From: Marinilabilia salmonicolor JCM 21150 | GTDB taxonomy: Bacteria; Bacteroidota; Bacteroidia; Bacteroidales; Marinilabiliaceae | Assembly (NCBI RefSeq): GCF_000259075.1 | Contig: NZ_AJKI01000007.1 | Span: 62,001 to 126,000 of the forward strand | Length of the DNA stretch: 64,000 nucleotides | Direction: 5' to 3' | Part shown: piece by piece, positions 55,366-64,000 of the stretch | Layout: each line of letters begins with the position of its first letter | Position numbering within the stretch: position 1 is the first letter of the stretch | Made by a program: the position numbers and the translations under genes | The notes under the pieces: model-generated | The model's input: the letters and a program-made list of their open reading frames with translations, nothing else | Database searches by the model: none | Told to the model about the DNA's origin: nothing

Positions 55366-55791
55366 CTATTCAAGAACGATTAAAACATCGCTTTGCAGCA
55401 CCGAATCCCCTTCTTTCACTTTTACCTCTTTCACTGTTCCATCCTTATCGGCCATTACATTGTTCTCCATTTTCATTGCTTCCATGATCAACAAGGTATC
55501 GCCTTTTTTCACCTCGTCGCCTACTTTTGTCAGCATTTTGAAAATACTTCCGGGCAACGGAGCAAGAACCTGGTGGTCTCCGGTTGACGGCTTTTTCACA
55601 ATATGCCCCTCTCCCGGTTTAGGCTTGACTTCCTGTCTCACCAACCTCGGTGTTTTAACTTTTTTCACCTCCTGCTCTAACTCAACAGAATAAGGTGTTC
55701 CGTTCACTTCCACTGAGGCAATATTGTCATCAATGTCTTTGATGTGAACGTGATATTTATTCCCATTTATGGAAAAATCAAACTTTTTCAT
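55366..55791 (-). CDS. mmdC: Biotin carrier subunit of methylmalonyl-CoA decarboxylase
   Basis: Carries biotin between carboxyltransferase and membrane pump. The 141 residues include an N-terminal segment of about 40, a Lys/Pro-rich swinging linker (about 42-70) and a biotinyl domain with EAMKMEN, the biotinylated lysine being K107. It lies 120 nt after the delta subunit and 65 nt before mmdB on the same strand. Confidence 0.93.
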   Translation of the reverse strand: MKKFDFSINGNKYHVHIKDIDDNIASVEVNGTPYSVELEQEVKKVKTPRLVRQEVKPKPGEGHIVKKPSTGDHQVLAPLPGSIFKMLTKVGDEVKKGDTLLIMEAMKMENNVMADKDGTVKEVKVKEGDSVLQSDVLIVLE

Positions 55792-55911
55792 GTTTACACT
55801 AGTTTATTAAAAGGTCAGGTGGAATAATGTCTGTAAGCATCAGTTGAATGATTTTCTGATGCTTACAGATTTATATCCTTTTGATTAATTTATCAGGCGA
55901 ATGTGGTCATC

Positions 55912-56280
55912 CTACCTGTGGGTAGTTGGCAACACATTGTTAATGTTGTAAATTTTTGAACTCCATGGAGAGTATCTTCTTTCCACCCGTTTGATGGTAA
56001 TGATTTTACTCTCATCATCATGAAGATCCGAAAAATACAAGCTTAGTGCCGTACCAATTGCAGCATTTACCTCGCCGGCAATAAAAGGTTCATCACCTTC
56101 GGTTCGTTCTACGTATTTGCCTTCTTTCTTCAATCTGCGCTTCAGTTGCATATTCAACACCTTAGGCATGAATTTGAAAACAAAAATGAGCAGAATCAGG
56201 GCTGTAAAAACGACTGAATATCCCACTGCTGTGATTACCCAAATTTGCGGCCAGTTTACTGCATCTAATAAATAGGACAT
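55912..56280 (-). CDS. mmdD: OadG-family delta/gamma subunit of methylmalonyl-CoA decarboxylase
   Basis: Small membrane anchor of 122 residues linking the carboxyltransferase to the pump. One membrane helix (about 17-37, VGYSVVFTALILLIFVFKFMP) is followed by a cytosolic part with basic KRRLKKEGKYVER and acidic stretches. Residues 66-95 (GEVNAAIGTALSLYFSD) match OadG-like C-terminal regions in Bacteroidota. It follows mmdA by 12 nt. Recognition rests more on position than on strong motifs. Confidence 0.8.
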   Translation of the reverse strand: MSYLLDAVNWPQIWVITAVGYSVVFTALILLIFVFKFMPKVLNMQLKRRLKKEGKYVERTEGDEPFIAGEVNAAIGTALSLYFSDLHDDESKIITIKRVERRYSPWSSKIYNINNVLPTTHR

Positions 56281-56292
56281 AATTTAGTCTTT

Positions 56293-57852
56293 TTACAAAG
56301 GAATATTACTGTGTTTTTTAGGAGGATTTGTCAGCTTTTTGGTCTGCAAACTCTGGAATCCCCGGATTATACGGAAACGTGTATTACGTGGTTCAATAAC
56401 ATCGTCGATGTATCCGTATGAGGCAGCCTGATATGGATTGGCAAACTTCTCCTTATACTCTTCTTCTTTCTTAGCAATGAATTTCTTTTTTTCTTCAGGA
56501 TCGCTAATGTCTTTCATTGCACGTCCTTCAAGTACCTCAATGGCTCCGGAAGCTCCCATAACTGCAATCTCAGCTGTAGGCCAAGCATAGTTCAGGTCAC
56601 CCCGCAACTGCTTACAACTCATCACATCATGAGCACCACCATAAGATTTACGAAGGGTAATGGTTACTTTAGGAACTGTAGCTTCACCATACGCAAACAT
56701 CAGTTTGGCTCCATGAGTAATGATCCCTGCATATTCCTGACCACTACCGGGAAGGAATCCGGGAACATCAACCAAAGTAAGAACAGGAATGTTAAAAGCA
56801 TCACAGAAACGAACGAAACGAGCTGCTTTGCGCGATGCATCAGTGTCAAGCACACCTGCCAGGAAGTTGGGCTGATTGGCCACCACACCTACTGAGGCAC
56901 CTCCCATACGACAGAAACCTACAATAATGTTTTTGGCATAATTACGGTGTACTTCAAGAAATTCTCCGTCATCCACAATCGTGTAGATTACCTCTTTCAT
57001 ATCGTAAGGCTGATTGGGATTGTCAGGAATGATTTCGTTCAGAGAGTCATCCAGGCGGTCGATTGGATCGGTGCATTCAGCCAAAGGAGGCTCTTCCAGG
57101 TTGTTTTGCGGCAGGTAAGAAAGCAATTTACGCATCAGCATAATTCCCTCTTCCTCATTCTCCAGCTCGAAGTGTGAAACACCTGATTTGGTGGAGTGAA
57201 CACGGGCACCACCAAGATCCTCGACAGAAATATCCTCACCCGTAACAGTTTTCACAACTTTGGGACCGGTTACAAACATATAGCTGGATTCCTCAGTCAT
57301 CATGATAAAGTCGGTAAGTGCAGGTGAATAAACAGCACCACCGGCACAAGGTCCAAAAATAGCAGATATCTGGGGAATTACACCTGATGCCAGAATGTTA
57401 CGCTCAAAAATTTCAGCGTACCCTGCCAATGAAGTAACACCTTCCTGAATACGGGCACCACCACTATCATTGATGCCAATCACGGGAGCTCCAACTTTCA
57501 TCGCCTGATCCATTACTTTGCAAATTTTTTGTGCAAAAGTTTCAGACAGAGAACCTCCAAAAACGGTAAAATCCTGAGCAAAAACATAAACCACACGACC
57601 ATCGATGGTACCATGACCGGTTACCACACCATCACCCATGATTTTGTTTTTCTCCATTCCGAAGTTGGTACAACGGTGAGTCACAAACATATCAAACTCC
57701 TCGAAGCTGCCATCGTCCAAAAGCATTTCAATACGCTCACGAGCAGTGAACTTCCCTTTGGCATGCTGCGCTTCAATACGTTTCTCTCCACCTCCCAGTC
57801 GCGCTTTATTGCGCAATTCAATTAATTGCTTGACTTTATCCTGATTTGACAT
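56293..57852 (-). CDS. mmdA: Methylmalonyl-CoA decarboxylase alpha subunit (carboxyltransferase)
   Basis: Transfers carboxyl from methylmalonyl-CoA to biotin, giving propionyl-CoA. The 519 residues match the acyl-CoA carboxyltransferase family in two crotonase-like halves: [22 protein letters not shown] near 20, [12 protein letters not shown] near 100, [14 protein letters not shown] near 122, [16 protein letters not shown] near 165, [20 protein letters not shown] near 365 and the second oxyanion-forming [12 protein letters not shown] near 410. Propionyl-CoA carboxylase beta looks the same, but the operon holds a Na+ pump subunit and no biotin carboxylase, which favours the decarboxylase. The epimerase gene is 211 nt upstream. 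Confidence 0.93.
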   Translation of the reverse strand: MSNQDKVKQLIELRNKARLGGGEKRIEAQHAKGKFTARERIEMLLDDGSFEEFDMFVTHRCTNFGMEKNKIMGDGVVTGHGTIDGRVVYVFAQDFTVFGGSLSETFAQKICKVMDQAMKVGAPVIGINDSGGARIQEGVTSLAGYAEIFERNILASGVIPQISAIFGPCAGGAVYSPALTDFIMMTEESSYMFVTGPKVVKTVTGEDISVEDLGGARVHSTKSGVSHFELENEEEGIMLMRKLLSYLPQNNLEEPPLAECTDPIDRLDDSLNEIIPDNPNQPYDMKEVIYTIVDDGEFLEVHRNYAKNIIVGFCRMGGASVGVVANQPNFLAGVLDTDASRKAARFVRFCDAFNIPVLTLVDVPGFLPGSGQEYAGIITHGAKLMFAYGEATVPKVTITLRKSYGGAHDVMSCKQLRGDLNYAWPTAEIAVMGASGAIEVLEGRAMKDISDPEEKKKFIAKKEEEYKEKFANPYQAASYGYIDDVIEPRNTRFRIIRGFQSLQTKKLTNPPKKHSNIPL

Positions 57853-58063
57853 ATTAAATATTGTTTTAAAGTTTCTTCTATTAAAATACCCTGATCCTAA
57901 AGTTGTTATTTAGTGTCTTCCAGAAAACCATGATTTTCTGGCCTTTGATAAGAAAGCGCCAAATACGAGGCTTTCGAAGTTTTTGAATTCAGGGAGTTTG
58001 CTTTTCGTAAATGACTGATTCAAAAACAAGAATAACGAAGTAGTTGGTGTTTTCCTGCAAAGG

Positions 58064-58471
58064 CTATTTAGGAGCTTCGCAAAGTTCTGTCAATACCCCA
58101 AAAGTTGATTTTGGATGGAGAAATGCAATGCTCAGGCCCTCAGCTCCTTTTCTTGATTGTTTATCAATCAGTCTGACACCGGCTTCTTCGGCTGCTTTCA
58201 ATTTGTCATTCAAACCGTCCACGGCAAAGGCCATGTGGTGAATGCCTTCACCTTTTTTCTCAATAAATTTACCAATAGGACCTTCAGCATCAGTAGATTC
58301 CAGCAACTCAATTTTGGTGTCACCAACTTTAAAAAAAGCGGTCTTTACTTTCTGGTCAGCAACCTCTTCTACAGCGTAACACTCAAGACCAAATACCTTT
58401 TCGTAAAAAGGGATGGCATCGTCCAGACTCTTTACTGCAATTCCAATGTGTTCAATATGTGTTGGTTTCAT
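58064..58471 (-). CDS. mce: Methylmalonyl-CoA epimerase
   Basis: Interconverts (R)- and (S)-methylmalonyl-CoA, linking the B12 mutase product to the decarboxylase. It is a 135-residue vicinal-oxygen-chelate protein with two beta-alpha-beta3 modules. Metal ligands are the His in IEHIGIAV near 7, the Glu in KIELLES near 52, His in IHHMAFAV near 78 and Glu in LTELCEAP near 130. First gene of the operon, with a consensus promoter at 58610-58644 and a leader of about 130 nt. Confidence 0.93.
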   Translation of the reverse strand: MKPTHIEHIGIAVKSLDDAIPFYEKVFGLECYAVEEVADQKVKTAFFKVGDTKIELLESTDAEGPIGKFIEKKGEGIHHMAFAVDGLNDKLKAAEEAGVRLIDKQSRKGAEGLSIAFLHPKSTFGVLTELCEAPK

Positions 58472-58609
58472 GTAATAAATGTTTATTAAATGTTATATTA
58501 ATTTGCTTGATTCGAAATTGAAAGTTCAATTGTAAGCTGGTAATTTCCGCATATGACTGAACCTTACTGCGTATTAAAAAGTTAATATAGGTTTAAAGAA
58601 ATTTTTCCG

Positions 58610-58644
58610 CAAAAGTAGCAGAAATAAACAACTAACACCACAAA
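58610..58644 (-). promoter_or_regulatory. Promoter of the mce-mmdADCB operon
   Basis: On the minus strand CTTTTTG supplies TTTG (58641-58644), then a 23-nt spacer and TACTTTTG (58610-58617). This fits TTTG-N17-23-TAnnTTTG at the upper spacer limit. A leader of about 130 nt precedes the first start codon; no riboswitch fold was recognised in it. Confidence 0.65.
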
Positions 58645-58756
58645 AAGCGAAAGAAAAAATGAGTGTTTTACAACATGCTTTTTTCGGTTTTCATCGTTGG
58701 TGTTTATAAATTCTTCTAAAAATTATGAACGCAGTAAATAATTGTTCAATAAATTC

Positions 58757-59533
58757 TTAATAAAAACTTTCCAGCCACTCTCTGAAGGTTTTCACGCGCT
58801 CTTTACTAACGATAATCTCCCGCTTTTCACCCGGTACTTCAATGGTGACTTTAAGTCTGTTTCGCGCGTAATTAACAATATCACCCATATATTTGAAATT
58901 TAATATTTCTTTGCGACTGGTGCGAAAAAACATTTTGGGATCTAGTTCTTCTTCCACCTGATTGAGAGATTGGTAAAGATAATAAGATCGTCCCTCATTG
59001 TTCAGAATAAAAGTATTTTTCTCTTCGCTGTAGAAACAGACAATATCAGAGGTGTAAACGACCCGCAGATGTTGCCCCACAGTAATGACGAAACGCTCAC
59101 GATACTTCTTTTCCGACTTCAGGGCGCGTACTGCAGATTCTACTGTCTGTAGGACATCTACTGTTTGGATCTGAGATAAATGGATGTTTTGAAATTTATC
59201 CATGGCAGCAATCAAATCAGCGTCTTCAAATGGTTTAAGTAAATAATCAACGCTGTTTACTTTAAAAGCTTTGATGGCAAACCGGTCGTAGGCTGTCGTG
59301 AAAATTACAGGAAATTTGATTGGTGTCTCTTCGAAAATGTCAAAGCTTGTTCCGTCTCCCAGTTGAATGTCGAAGAAGCCAAGGTCCGGTTCATCGTTAA
59401 CGTCCAACCATTTCACGGCCGATGCAACGGATGAGCACACATTTTGCACAGAAATATTTTTATCGTATGCTTTTAGCATGTTGATAAGTTTTTCTGCTGC
59501 CAGAGGTTCATCTTCGATAATCAAAACATTCAT
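58757..59533 (-). CDS. LytTR-family response regulator
   Basis: Two-component transcription regulator of 258 residues. The receiver domain (1-120) has the acidic pocket EDE (7-9), phospho-accepting D55 in GFFDIQ, TTAYD near 80 and the conserved Lys in YLLKPF near 104. A LytTR DNA-binding domain (about 150-258) follows, with VCFYSEEKNTFIL and FRTSRKEILNFKYM. The first part of LytTR holds a stretch that reads DIVCFYSEEKNTF, the usual beta-strand entry. No histidine kinase is adjacent, so it is an orphan here; its kinase of the LytS/YpdA type probably lies elsewhere. The nitroreductase gene is divergent from it. Confidence 0.92.
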   Translation of the reverse strand: MNVLIIEDEPLAAEKLINMLKAYDKNISVQNVCSSVASAVKWLDVNDEPDLGFFDIQLGDGTSFDIFEETPIKFPVIFTTAYDRFAIKAFKVNSVDYLLKPFEDADLIAAMDKFQNIHLSQIQTVDVLQTVESAVRALKSEKKYRERFVITVGQHLRVVYTSDIVCFYSEEKNTFILNNEGRSYYLYQSLNQVEEELDPKMFFRTSRKEILNFKYMGDIVNYARNRLKVTIEVPGEKREIIVSKERVKTFREWLESFY

Positions 59534-59627
59534 AAATGGGCTCTTTAATATTTAAAAGGTAATATCTTTTTGATACTCCCAAAAATAATGTATTAATTTA
59601 AGAGCCAAATAAAAAACACCTGATAAT

Positions 59628-60146
59628 ATGCTTGAATTAATCCAAAAGAGACGTAGTTGCAGAAACTTTACGGATAAAAAACCTACCCATGACCAGATCG
59701 ACCAGTTGCTAAAGTCGGCTCTTTGGTCACCAACCTCTAAAAATAACCGCCCATGGGAATTTGTAGTCGCTGAGAAAACTGAAACCCTCGAAGCCCTTTC
59801 GCAATGCAAACCTCATGGTGCAGCTTTTCTGTCCGGTGCTCCTTTGGGAATTGTTGTTTTGGCGGATCCGGCAAAAAGTGATGTATGGGTGGAAGATTGT
59901 TCCATTGCCGCCATTATGATGCAAATGACCGCCGAATCGATGGGGTTAGGTTCTACGTGGATCCAGATTCGTTTAAGACTGGATGAAGAGGGGAATATGG
60001 CAGGAGATAATGTGAAAAAGATTATTAATGCTCCGGATGAGATGGAGGTTCTTGGCATTATGGCTTTTGGGTATAAAGCCAAAGAGCGCGAACCCTATAC
60101 CGAAAACATTTTACTCTGGGACCGGATTCATTATGAAAAATTCTAG
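59628..60146 (+). CDS. Nitroreductase-family FMN oxidoreductase
   Basis: FMN-dependent NAD(P)H oxidoreductase of 172 residues; the substrate is unknown. The FMN-binding RRSCRNFTDKKP (8-19), SALWSPTSKNNRPWEFV near 30-46, GAPLGIVVLAD near 69 and the C-terminal EVLGIMAFGYKAKER (about 140-155) mark the small single-domain nitroreductases. It starts 95 nt from the divergent response-regulator gene, whose possible promoter lies in this gap. Confidence 0.88.
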   Translation: MLELIQKRRSCRNFTDKKPTHDQIDQLLKSALWSPTSKNNRPWEFVVAEKTETLEALSQCKPHGAAFLSGAPLGIVVLADPAKSDVWVEDCSIAAIMMQMTAESMGLGSTWIQIRLRLDEEGNMAGDNVKKIINAPDEMEVLGIMAFGYKAKEREPYTENILLWDRIHYEKF

Positions 60147-60199
60147 GTTAATTTTTCCATCAGTATAAAATTAATGTAAGTTATTGGTCTGATAGCCTG

Positions 60200-60266
60200 C
60201 CCCGATTTATCGGGGGAGCTCGCAATTCTTTTATACATGCACCTTCCCCGACACATCGGGGAAGGT
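60200..60266. repeat. Two adjacent palindromes with a shared CCCCGA core
   Basis: CCCCGA/TCGGGG (60200-60215, inner loop 4) and ACCTTCCCCG/CGGGGAAGGT (60241-60250 with 60257-60266, loop ACACAT) form two hairpins 25 nt apart in the 184-nt gap between converging genes. They share the CCCCGA...TCGGGG core and have no U-run. They look like a REP-type intergenic repeat or a double terminator. Confidence 0.6.
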
Positions 60267-60330
60267 ACTGACATGTTTCTTTGTAAACAAAACGGCATAG
60301 CCAAAGGAGGAATCAAAGTTCCTTGCTCGT

Positions 60331-60975
60331 TTAATCAAATAAGCCGGACTCCATTAAGCCCGAAATAAATACTTTTGTATCATCTGAAACCTTGATAGGA
60401 ATGTTTTTTTGAGTTTTTCCCAGACTAAAACTTCCTGTTTCCGCACCAAACTCATAGTTGAGTTTGGACGATATTTCAGCATTCAGATCTTCGTCAGCAA
60501 GAATCTGATTAAAGATATATAAAACGGTTAGCCGATGGGTATCCAACCCTATATCACTACCGCTGGAGAGATTCAAAATCTCATCTTTGGGCACTTCAAA
60601 TGCAGGGGTTTCAAGTTGAACAGGTGCTTCTGTAATGTTATTCAGTACAATGTTCTGTACCATTCCTGAGAATTTGGCATCTGATGCATTTTCCTGCGTA
60701 TTGTTAGCCGTATAATGAGCCTTCACCTTCACAGAATAATTTGATGCATTACTAAAAACCGCCTGATTATTTTCGTAAAGCTCCTGAAAAGTTTTTCCAC
60801 TGAGACTGCCTTCCGGGAATACGAGCTCTGTACTAACGCTGTCGTATGAAAAATCAACGTTGTACAAAGCAACAGTCTTCTGAACATCCGAGACAGCCTC
60901 TTCTGCTTGTTCGCAACTGTTCAGCAGTAAAAAAGCGATCGAAAAAAGAAAAATGGTCTTAAAAATTAACTTCAT
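60331..60975 (-). CDS. Predicted lipoprotein, family unknown
   Basis: Envelope lipoprotein of 214 residues. From ATG 60975 the signal peptide (MKLIFKTIFLFSIAFLLLNS) ends at the lipobox LNSC with the lipid-anchored Cys at about 21, followed by EQAEEAVSD. The mature part is beta-rich: VALYNVDFSYDSVSTELVF, YSVKVKAHYTANN, MVQNIVLNNIT, VQLETPAFEVP, and polar strands to the end. I recognise no domain. The TTG at 61008 would add 11 charged residues before the signal peptide and is unlikely. It converges with the nitroreductase gene. Confidence 0.75.
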   Translation of the reverse strand: MKLIFKTIFLFSIAFLLLNSCEQAEEAVSDVQKTVALYNVDFSYDSVSTELVFPEGSLSGKTFQELYENNQAVFSNASNYSVKVKAHYTANNTQENASDAKFSGMVQNIVLNNITEAPVQLETPAFEVPKDEILNLSSGSDIGLDTHRLTVLYIFNQILADEDLNAEISSKLNYEFGAETGSFSLGKTQKNIPIKVSDDTKVFISGLMESGLFD

Positions 60976-61246
60976 TACTTTGTTTTTTTTTAGATTTTGT
61001 GGCGACAAAGATGAAAAAAAATTGAAACTTTATACAATGCCTAATTCAGATGAGAAGGCCAATGAAAAAATGAACATATGCTTTTATGATGGGTTTTAAA
61101 CTAAAGACTCAGATAATAATCCAAGAAACCTATTACATCAGACCTAATATACTTATATAGCGCCCAACATATAAGGTCTGATTTATCAAATAATCAGGCC
61201 AGACCAAATCATTAATATTTTCATAATCAAAACAAAATTTATTGTT

Positions 61247-64000
61247 ATGAACCTAAAACAACTGTTCCTTTCATTAATGATGCTGCTTTTTATGCCTGCA
61301 TTTTTGGCGGCTGAAGATGCACGGCTGATGCGTTTCCCCGGCATTAGCAACGATAAAATTGTTTTCACCTATGCAGGAGACCTTTATACGGTCCCCATTA
61401 AGGGTGGGACGGCCCGAAAAATCACTTCTCACAACGGGATGGAGATGTTTGCCCGGTTTTCTCCCGACGGATCGAAAATTGCCTTTACCGGGCAATACGA
61501 CGGAAACACCGAAGTTTTTGTGATTCCTGCCGAAGGAGGAGTGCCTGAACGTTTGACTTACACGGCGACATTGAGTCGTGATGATGTTGCTGATCGAATG
61601 GGGCCCAATAATATAGTAATGGCCTGGACTCCTGACAGCAAATACATTGTGTTCCGCACCAGAAAAAATACTTTTAACTCATTCAAAGGCCAGCTCTATA
61701 AAGTATCTGTTGATGGAGGCATGCCGGAACCGCTTCCCTTTCCTGAAGGTGGGTTTTCATCTTTCAATCCCGATGGAAGCAAGCTGGCATACAACCGGAT
61801 TTTTCGGGAGTTTAGAACCTGGAAGTATTATCAGGGAGGTATGGCTGATGAAGTTTGGATTCATGACTTTGGCACTCATGAAACCAAAGCCATTACTAAT
61901 AATAATGCACAAGACCTATTCCCCATGTGGATTGGAGAGGAAGTGTATTTCCTTTCTGATCGGGACAGGACCATGAATCTGTTTGTTTATCATACGCAAT
62001 CAGAAGAGGTAGAAAAACTTACTGATTTTACTGATTTTGATATTAAGTTTCCTTCCTACAACGGGAACACCATTATCTTTGAAAAAGGCGGTCAACTCTA
62101 TACTTATGACACCCAAACCAAAGCTGTGAGCAGTATTCCTGTCATCATTAATAATGACATGAATGAGTCCCGGGATGAATTGAAGGATGTTTCCGGTGCC
62201 ATTGCATCGGCAAGTCTTTCTCCCGCAGGGGAGAGAATTCTTTTTTCGGCCAGAGGAGATCTTTTTTCTGTACCTGCAGAAAATGGCATCACTTACAATC
62301 ATACGCAGACATCCGGGGTTCACGACCGTGATGCCGAATATTCTCCTGATGGTAAGTGGATGGCATGGCTTTCTGACCAAAGCGGAGAGTATGAGATATG
62401 GATAAAACCGGCAAATGGTGAAGGAGAAGCACGCCAGCTCACTTCAGAAGCAGATACCTATAAATTTAATATTAAATGGAGTCCGGATAGCCGGTTTATT
62501 GCCTGGAATGATCAAAACTATCGGTTAATGCTTACCAACGTGGCTTCCGGTAATACAAGCACCATTGCAGAGAGTAACTATTCGAGATTGAGTGATTTCA
62601 CCTGGAGCCCCGACAGCAAATGGATCGCTTTCACCGATGGCCTGCCCAATCAGATGGATGTTATCAAACTGGCCAATATAGAGACAAAAGTTATTGAAAA
62701 GATCACAGAAAAGTGGTATGACTCAGGATATCCTGCTTTTTCGGCCGACGGGAAATATCTTTTGTTCACCTCTCAACGGGATTTTAGTCCCGTTTACAGC
62801 CGCACGGAATGGAATCATGCCTACATCAATACATACAGGGTTTATATGACCATGCTGAGCAAAGAAACCCCCTCTCCTTTTGCTCCCGAGAATCAGGATG
62901 TGAAAGCTGTTGTGAAAGAAACAGATGAAAAGGCAACAGGTGAAACTGAGAATGACATCGGTGTTGACATTGATTTTGAAGGGATTAAAAACAGAGTTGT
63001 GGCCTTACCCATTGATGCTGCCAATTATTACAACATCAATTGCGTAGATGGGAAAGTCTATTACATTCGTCGCTATCAGAATAAAGAAGAGGGAGCAGGA
63101 TTGTTTGTTTTTGACCTCGACAAGGAAAAGGAAACACTTTTAGGAGATTATAATTATACGCTCTCCGCCAATAATAAAAAGATGCTTGTGGGGAAAAACA
63201 ATACCTGGGATGTAATTGAATTACCCACTGCATCTGTCAACATCGAAGAAGCCGTTGACTTGTCGAACATGAAAATGCACATTAATTTCAAAGAAGAATG
63301 GCAACAGATCTTTGATGAAGCATGGCGTCAGATGCGTGATTTCTTTTATGTGGAAAACATGCACGGACGTGACTGGAAAAGCATTTATGAAAAATACAAT
63401 GCGCTGGTTCCATATGTCAATCATCGAAATGATCTCAATTACATCATTGGAGAAATGATCGGAGAGTTAAATGCCGGTCATGCTTACGTAAATACAAGCG
63501 ATAAAACCCAACCAAAACGTATTCAAACAGGATTGCTGGGAGCCACAATCGAAGCTCATGAATCAGGATATTTCAGGATTACCGAGATTCTGGATGGTGC
63601 TCCCTGGAGTGAAAAAATGAATTCTCCATTGCAAATGCCCGGAGTTGATGTGAATGAAGGTAATTACATAATTGCAATAGACAGAAATTCAACCAAAGAT
63701 GTTGACAATATCTATGAACTTCTGATTGGTAAAGCAGGGCAAACTGTTGAATTGCTGATAAATGTGAAGGCGGAAAAAGCTGGAGCACGAAAAGTCCTTG
63801 TGAAGCCCATCAGCGATGAGAGTGAATTAAATTATTTTAAATGGGTAAATGAGAATATCCAAAAAGTAGAAAAGGCAACCGATGGGAAAATCGGGTACAT
63901 CCACATTCCGGATATGGGACCTAATGGGCTGAATAAATTTGTTCGCTTTTTTTATCCTCAACTCGACAAACAAGGCCTGATAATCGATGACCGCGGAAAC
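61247..64000 (+). CDS. Tricorn-type protease (S41 family), 5' part
   Basis: Exported protease or peptidase of the tricorn family; 918 codons are visible and the 3' end lies outside the window. A signal peptide (1-22, ending FLAA) is followed by WD40-like beta-propellers (about 30-670) with repeated SPDG-SKIAFTG type units, a tricorn C1 segment (about 680-750, WRQMRDFFYVENMHGRDW), a PDZ domain (about 765-850, GATIEAHESGYFRITEI) and the start of the S41 peptidase core (IGYIHIPDMG). H745 in AGHAYV sits at the catalytic His of Thermoplasma tricorn. The catalytic Ser would lie beyond the edge. In Bacteroidota such proteins are periplasmic rather than cytosolic. Confidence 0.92.
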   Translation, partial: MNLKQLFLSLMMLLFMPAFLAAEDARLMRFPGISNDKIVFTYAGDLYTVPIKGGTARKITSHNGMEMFARFSPDGSKIAFTGQYDGNTEVFVIPAEGGVPERLTYTATLSRDDVADRMGPNNIVMAWTPDSKYIVFRTRKNTFNSFKGQLYKVSVDGGMPEPLPFPEGGFSSFNPDGSKLAYNRIFREFRTWKYYQGGMADEVWIHDFGTHETKAITNNNAQDLFPMWIGEEVYFLSDRDRTMNLFVYHTQSEEVEKLTDFTDFDIKFPSYNGNTIIFEKGGQLYTYDTQTKAVSSIPVIINNDMNESRDELKDVSGAIASASLSPAGERILFSARGDLFSVPAENGITYNHTQTSGVHDRDAEYSPDGKWMAWLSDQSGEYEIWIKPANGEGEARQLTSEADTYKFNIKWSPDSRFIAWNDQNYRLMLTNVASGNTSTIAESNYSRLSDFTWSPDSKWIAFTDGLPNQMDVIKLANIETKVIEKITEKWYDSGYPAFSADGKYLLFTSQRDFSPVYSRTEWNHAYINTYRVYMTMLSKETPSPFAPENQDVKAVVKETDEKATGETENDIGVDIDFEGIKNRVVALPIDAANYYNINCVDGKVYYIRRYQNKEEGAGLFVFDLDKEKETLLGDYNYTLSANNKKMLVGKNNTWDVIELPTASVNIEEAVDLSNMKMHINFKEEWQQIFDEAWRQMRDFFYVENMHGRDWKSIYEKYNALVPYVNHRNDLNYIIGEMIGELNAGHAYVNTSDKTQPKRIQTGLLGATIEAHESGYFRITEILDGAPWSEKMNSPLQMPGVDVNEGNYIIAIDRNSTKDVDNIYELLIGKAGQTVELLINVKAEKAGARKVLVKPISDESELNYFKWVNENIQKVEKATDGKIGYIHIPDMGPNGLNKFVRFFYPQLDKQGLIIDDRGN

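Noticed and set aside
56293-57852. Propionyl-CoA carboxylase beta as the identity of mmdA
   Set aside because: No biotin carboxylase gene is present and the operon has the Na+-pump subunit, which favours the decarboxylase.

Overview
This 64 kb window is a chromosomal segment of a Bacteroidota bacterium, most likely an anaerobic or fermentative member of the Bacteroidales/Marinilabiliales. The evidence is a fused alpha-beta E1 2-oxoacid dehydrogenase, a Na+-pumping methylmalonyl-CoA decarboxylase operon with its epimerase, a periplasmic two-component propeller kinase, a tricorn-type protease, and start codons mostly without Shine-Dalgarno sequences. Many genes also carry the Bacteroidota promoter form TTTG-N17-23-TAnnTTTG. 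No phage, insertion sequence, CRISPR array or plasmid backbone was seen.

Layout. 1-5.6 kb: a truncated MFS transporter, asnA, the threonine genes (a PGM-like proposed homoserine kinase and thrC) and a TPR protein. 6.1-12.7 kb: clpC divergent from gyrA, which is followed by a second TPR protein. 13-18.6 kb: a beta-lactamase-fold hydrolase, a DUF4105 membrane protein, pyrD-pyrK and an XRE-type regulator. 18.65-19.66 kb is gene-free. 19.7-25.7 kb: tRNA-Lys, a flavodoxin with an odd FMN loop, E1 and E2 of a 2-oxoacid dehydrogenase, and a divergent tryptophanase-family lyase. 26-37 kb: a large sensor kinase, tRNA-Gly, thrA, a PHP phosphatase, prfC, a UPF0316 membrane protein and an exonuclease/GIY-YIG fusion. 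37.2-37.9 kb: a probable 6S RNA and a tRNA-Gly/tRNA-Leu operon. 38.4-39.9 kb: a cytosolic GH16-fold protein that has lost both catalytic glutamates and carries three N-terminal repeats. 40-49.4 kb: an SLC13/RCK transporter, mazG, tag, the trkA-trkH K+ system, a decayed SLC12-like transporter, a DUF202 protein and an ornithine carbamoyltransferase/carbamate kinase pair. 49.6-53.9 kb: a lipoprotein, ftsK, a LolA-like protein and a Bfd-like protein. 54-58.6 kb: the mce-mmdADCB operon. 58.7-64 kb: an orphan LytTR response regulator, a nitroreductase, a lipoprotein and the 5' part of a tricorn protease.

How the genes fit together. thrA, the PGM-like kinase and thrC together cover aspartate to threonine except for aspartate-semialdehyde dehydrogenase, although they lie about 25 kb apart. 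The mmd operon would turn methylmalonyl-CoA into propionyl-CoA while exporting Na+, as in propionate-forming fermentation. Carbamate kinase plus ornithine carbamoyltransferase would make ATP from citrulline. E1 and E2 feed acyl-CoA formation, but no E3 is present here. TrkA-TrkH takes up K+.

Most unusual: the inactive intracellular GH16-fold repeat protein (38404-39855), the 6S-like RNA (about 37254-37490), the SLC12-like pseudogene (46483-46806), the divergent tryptophanase relative, and two diverged copies of a hairpin-forming intergenic repeat (5700-5822 and 39979-40095).
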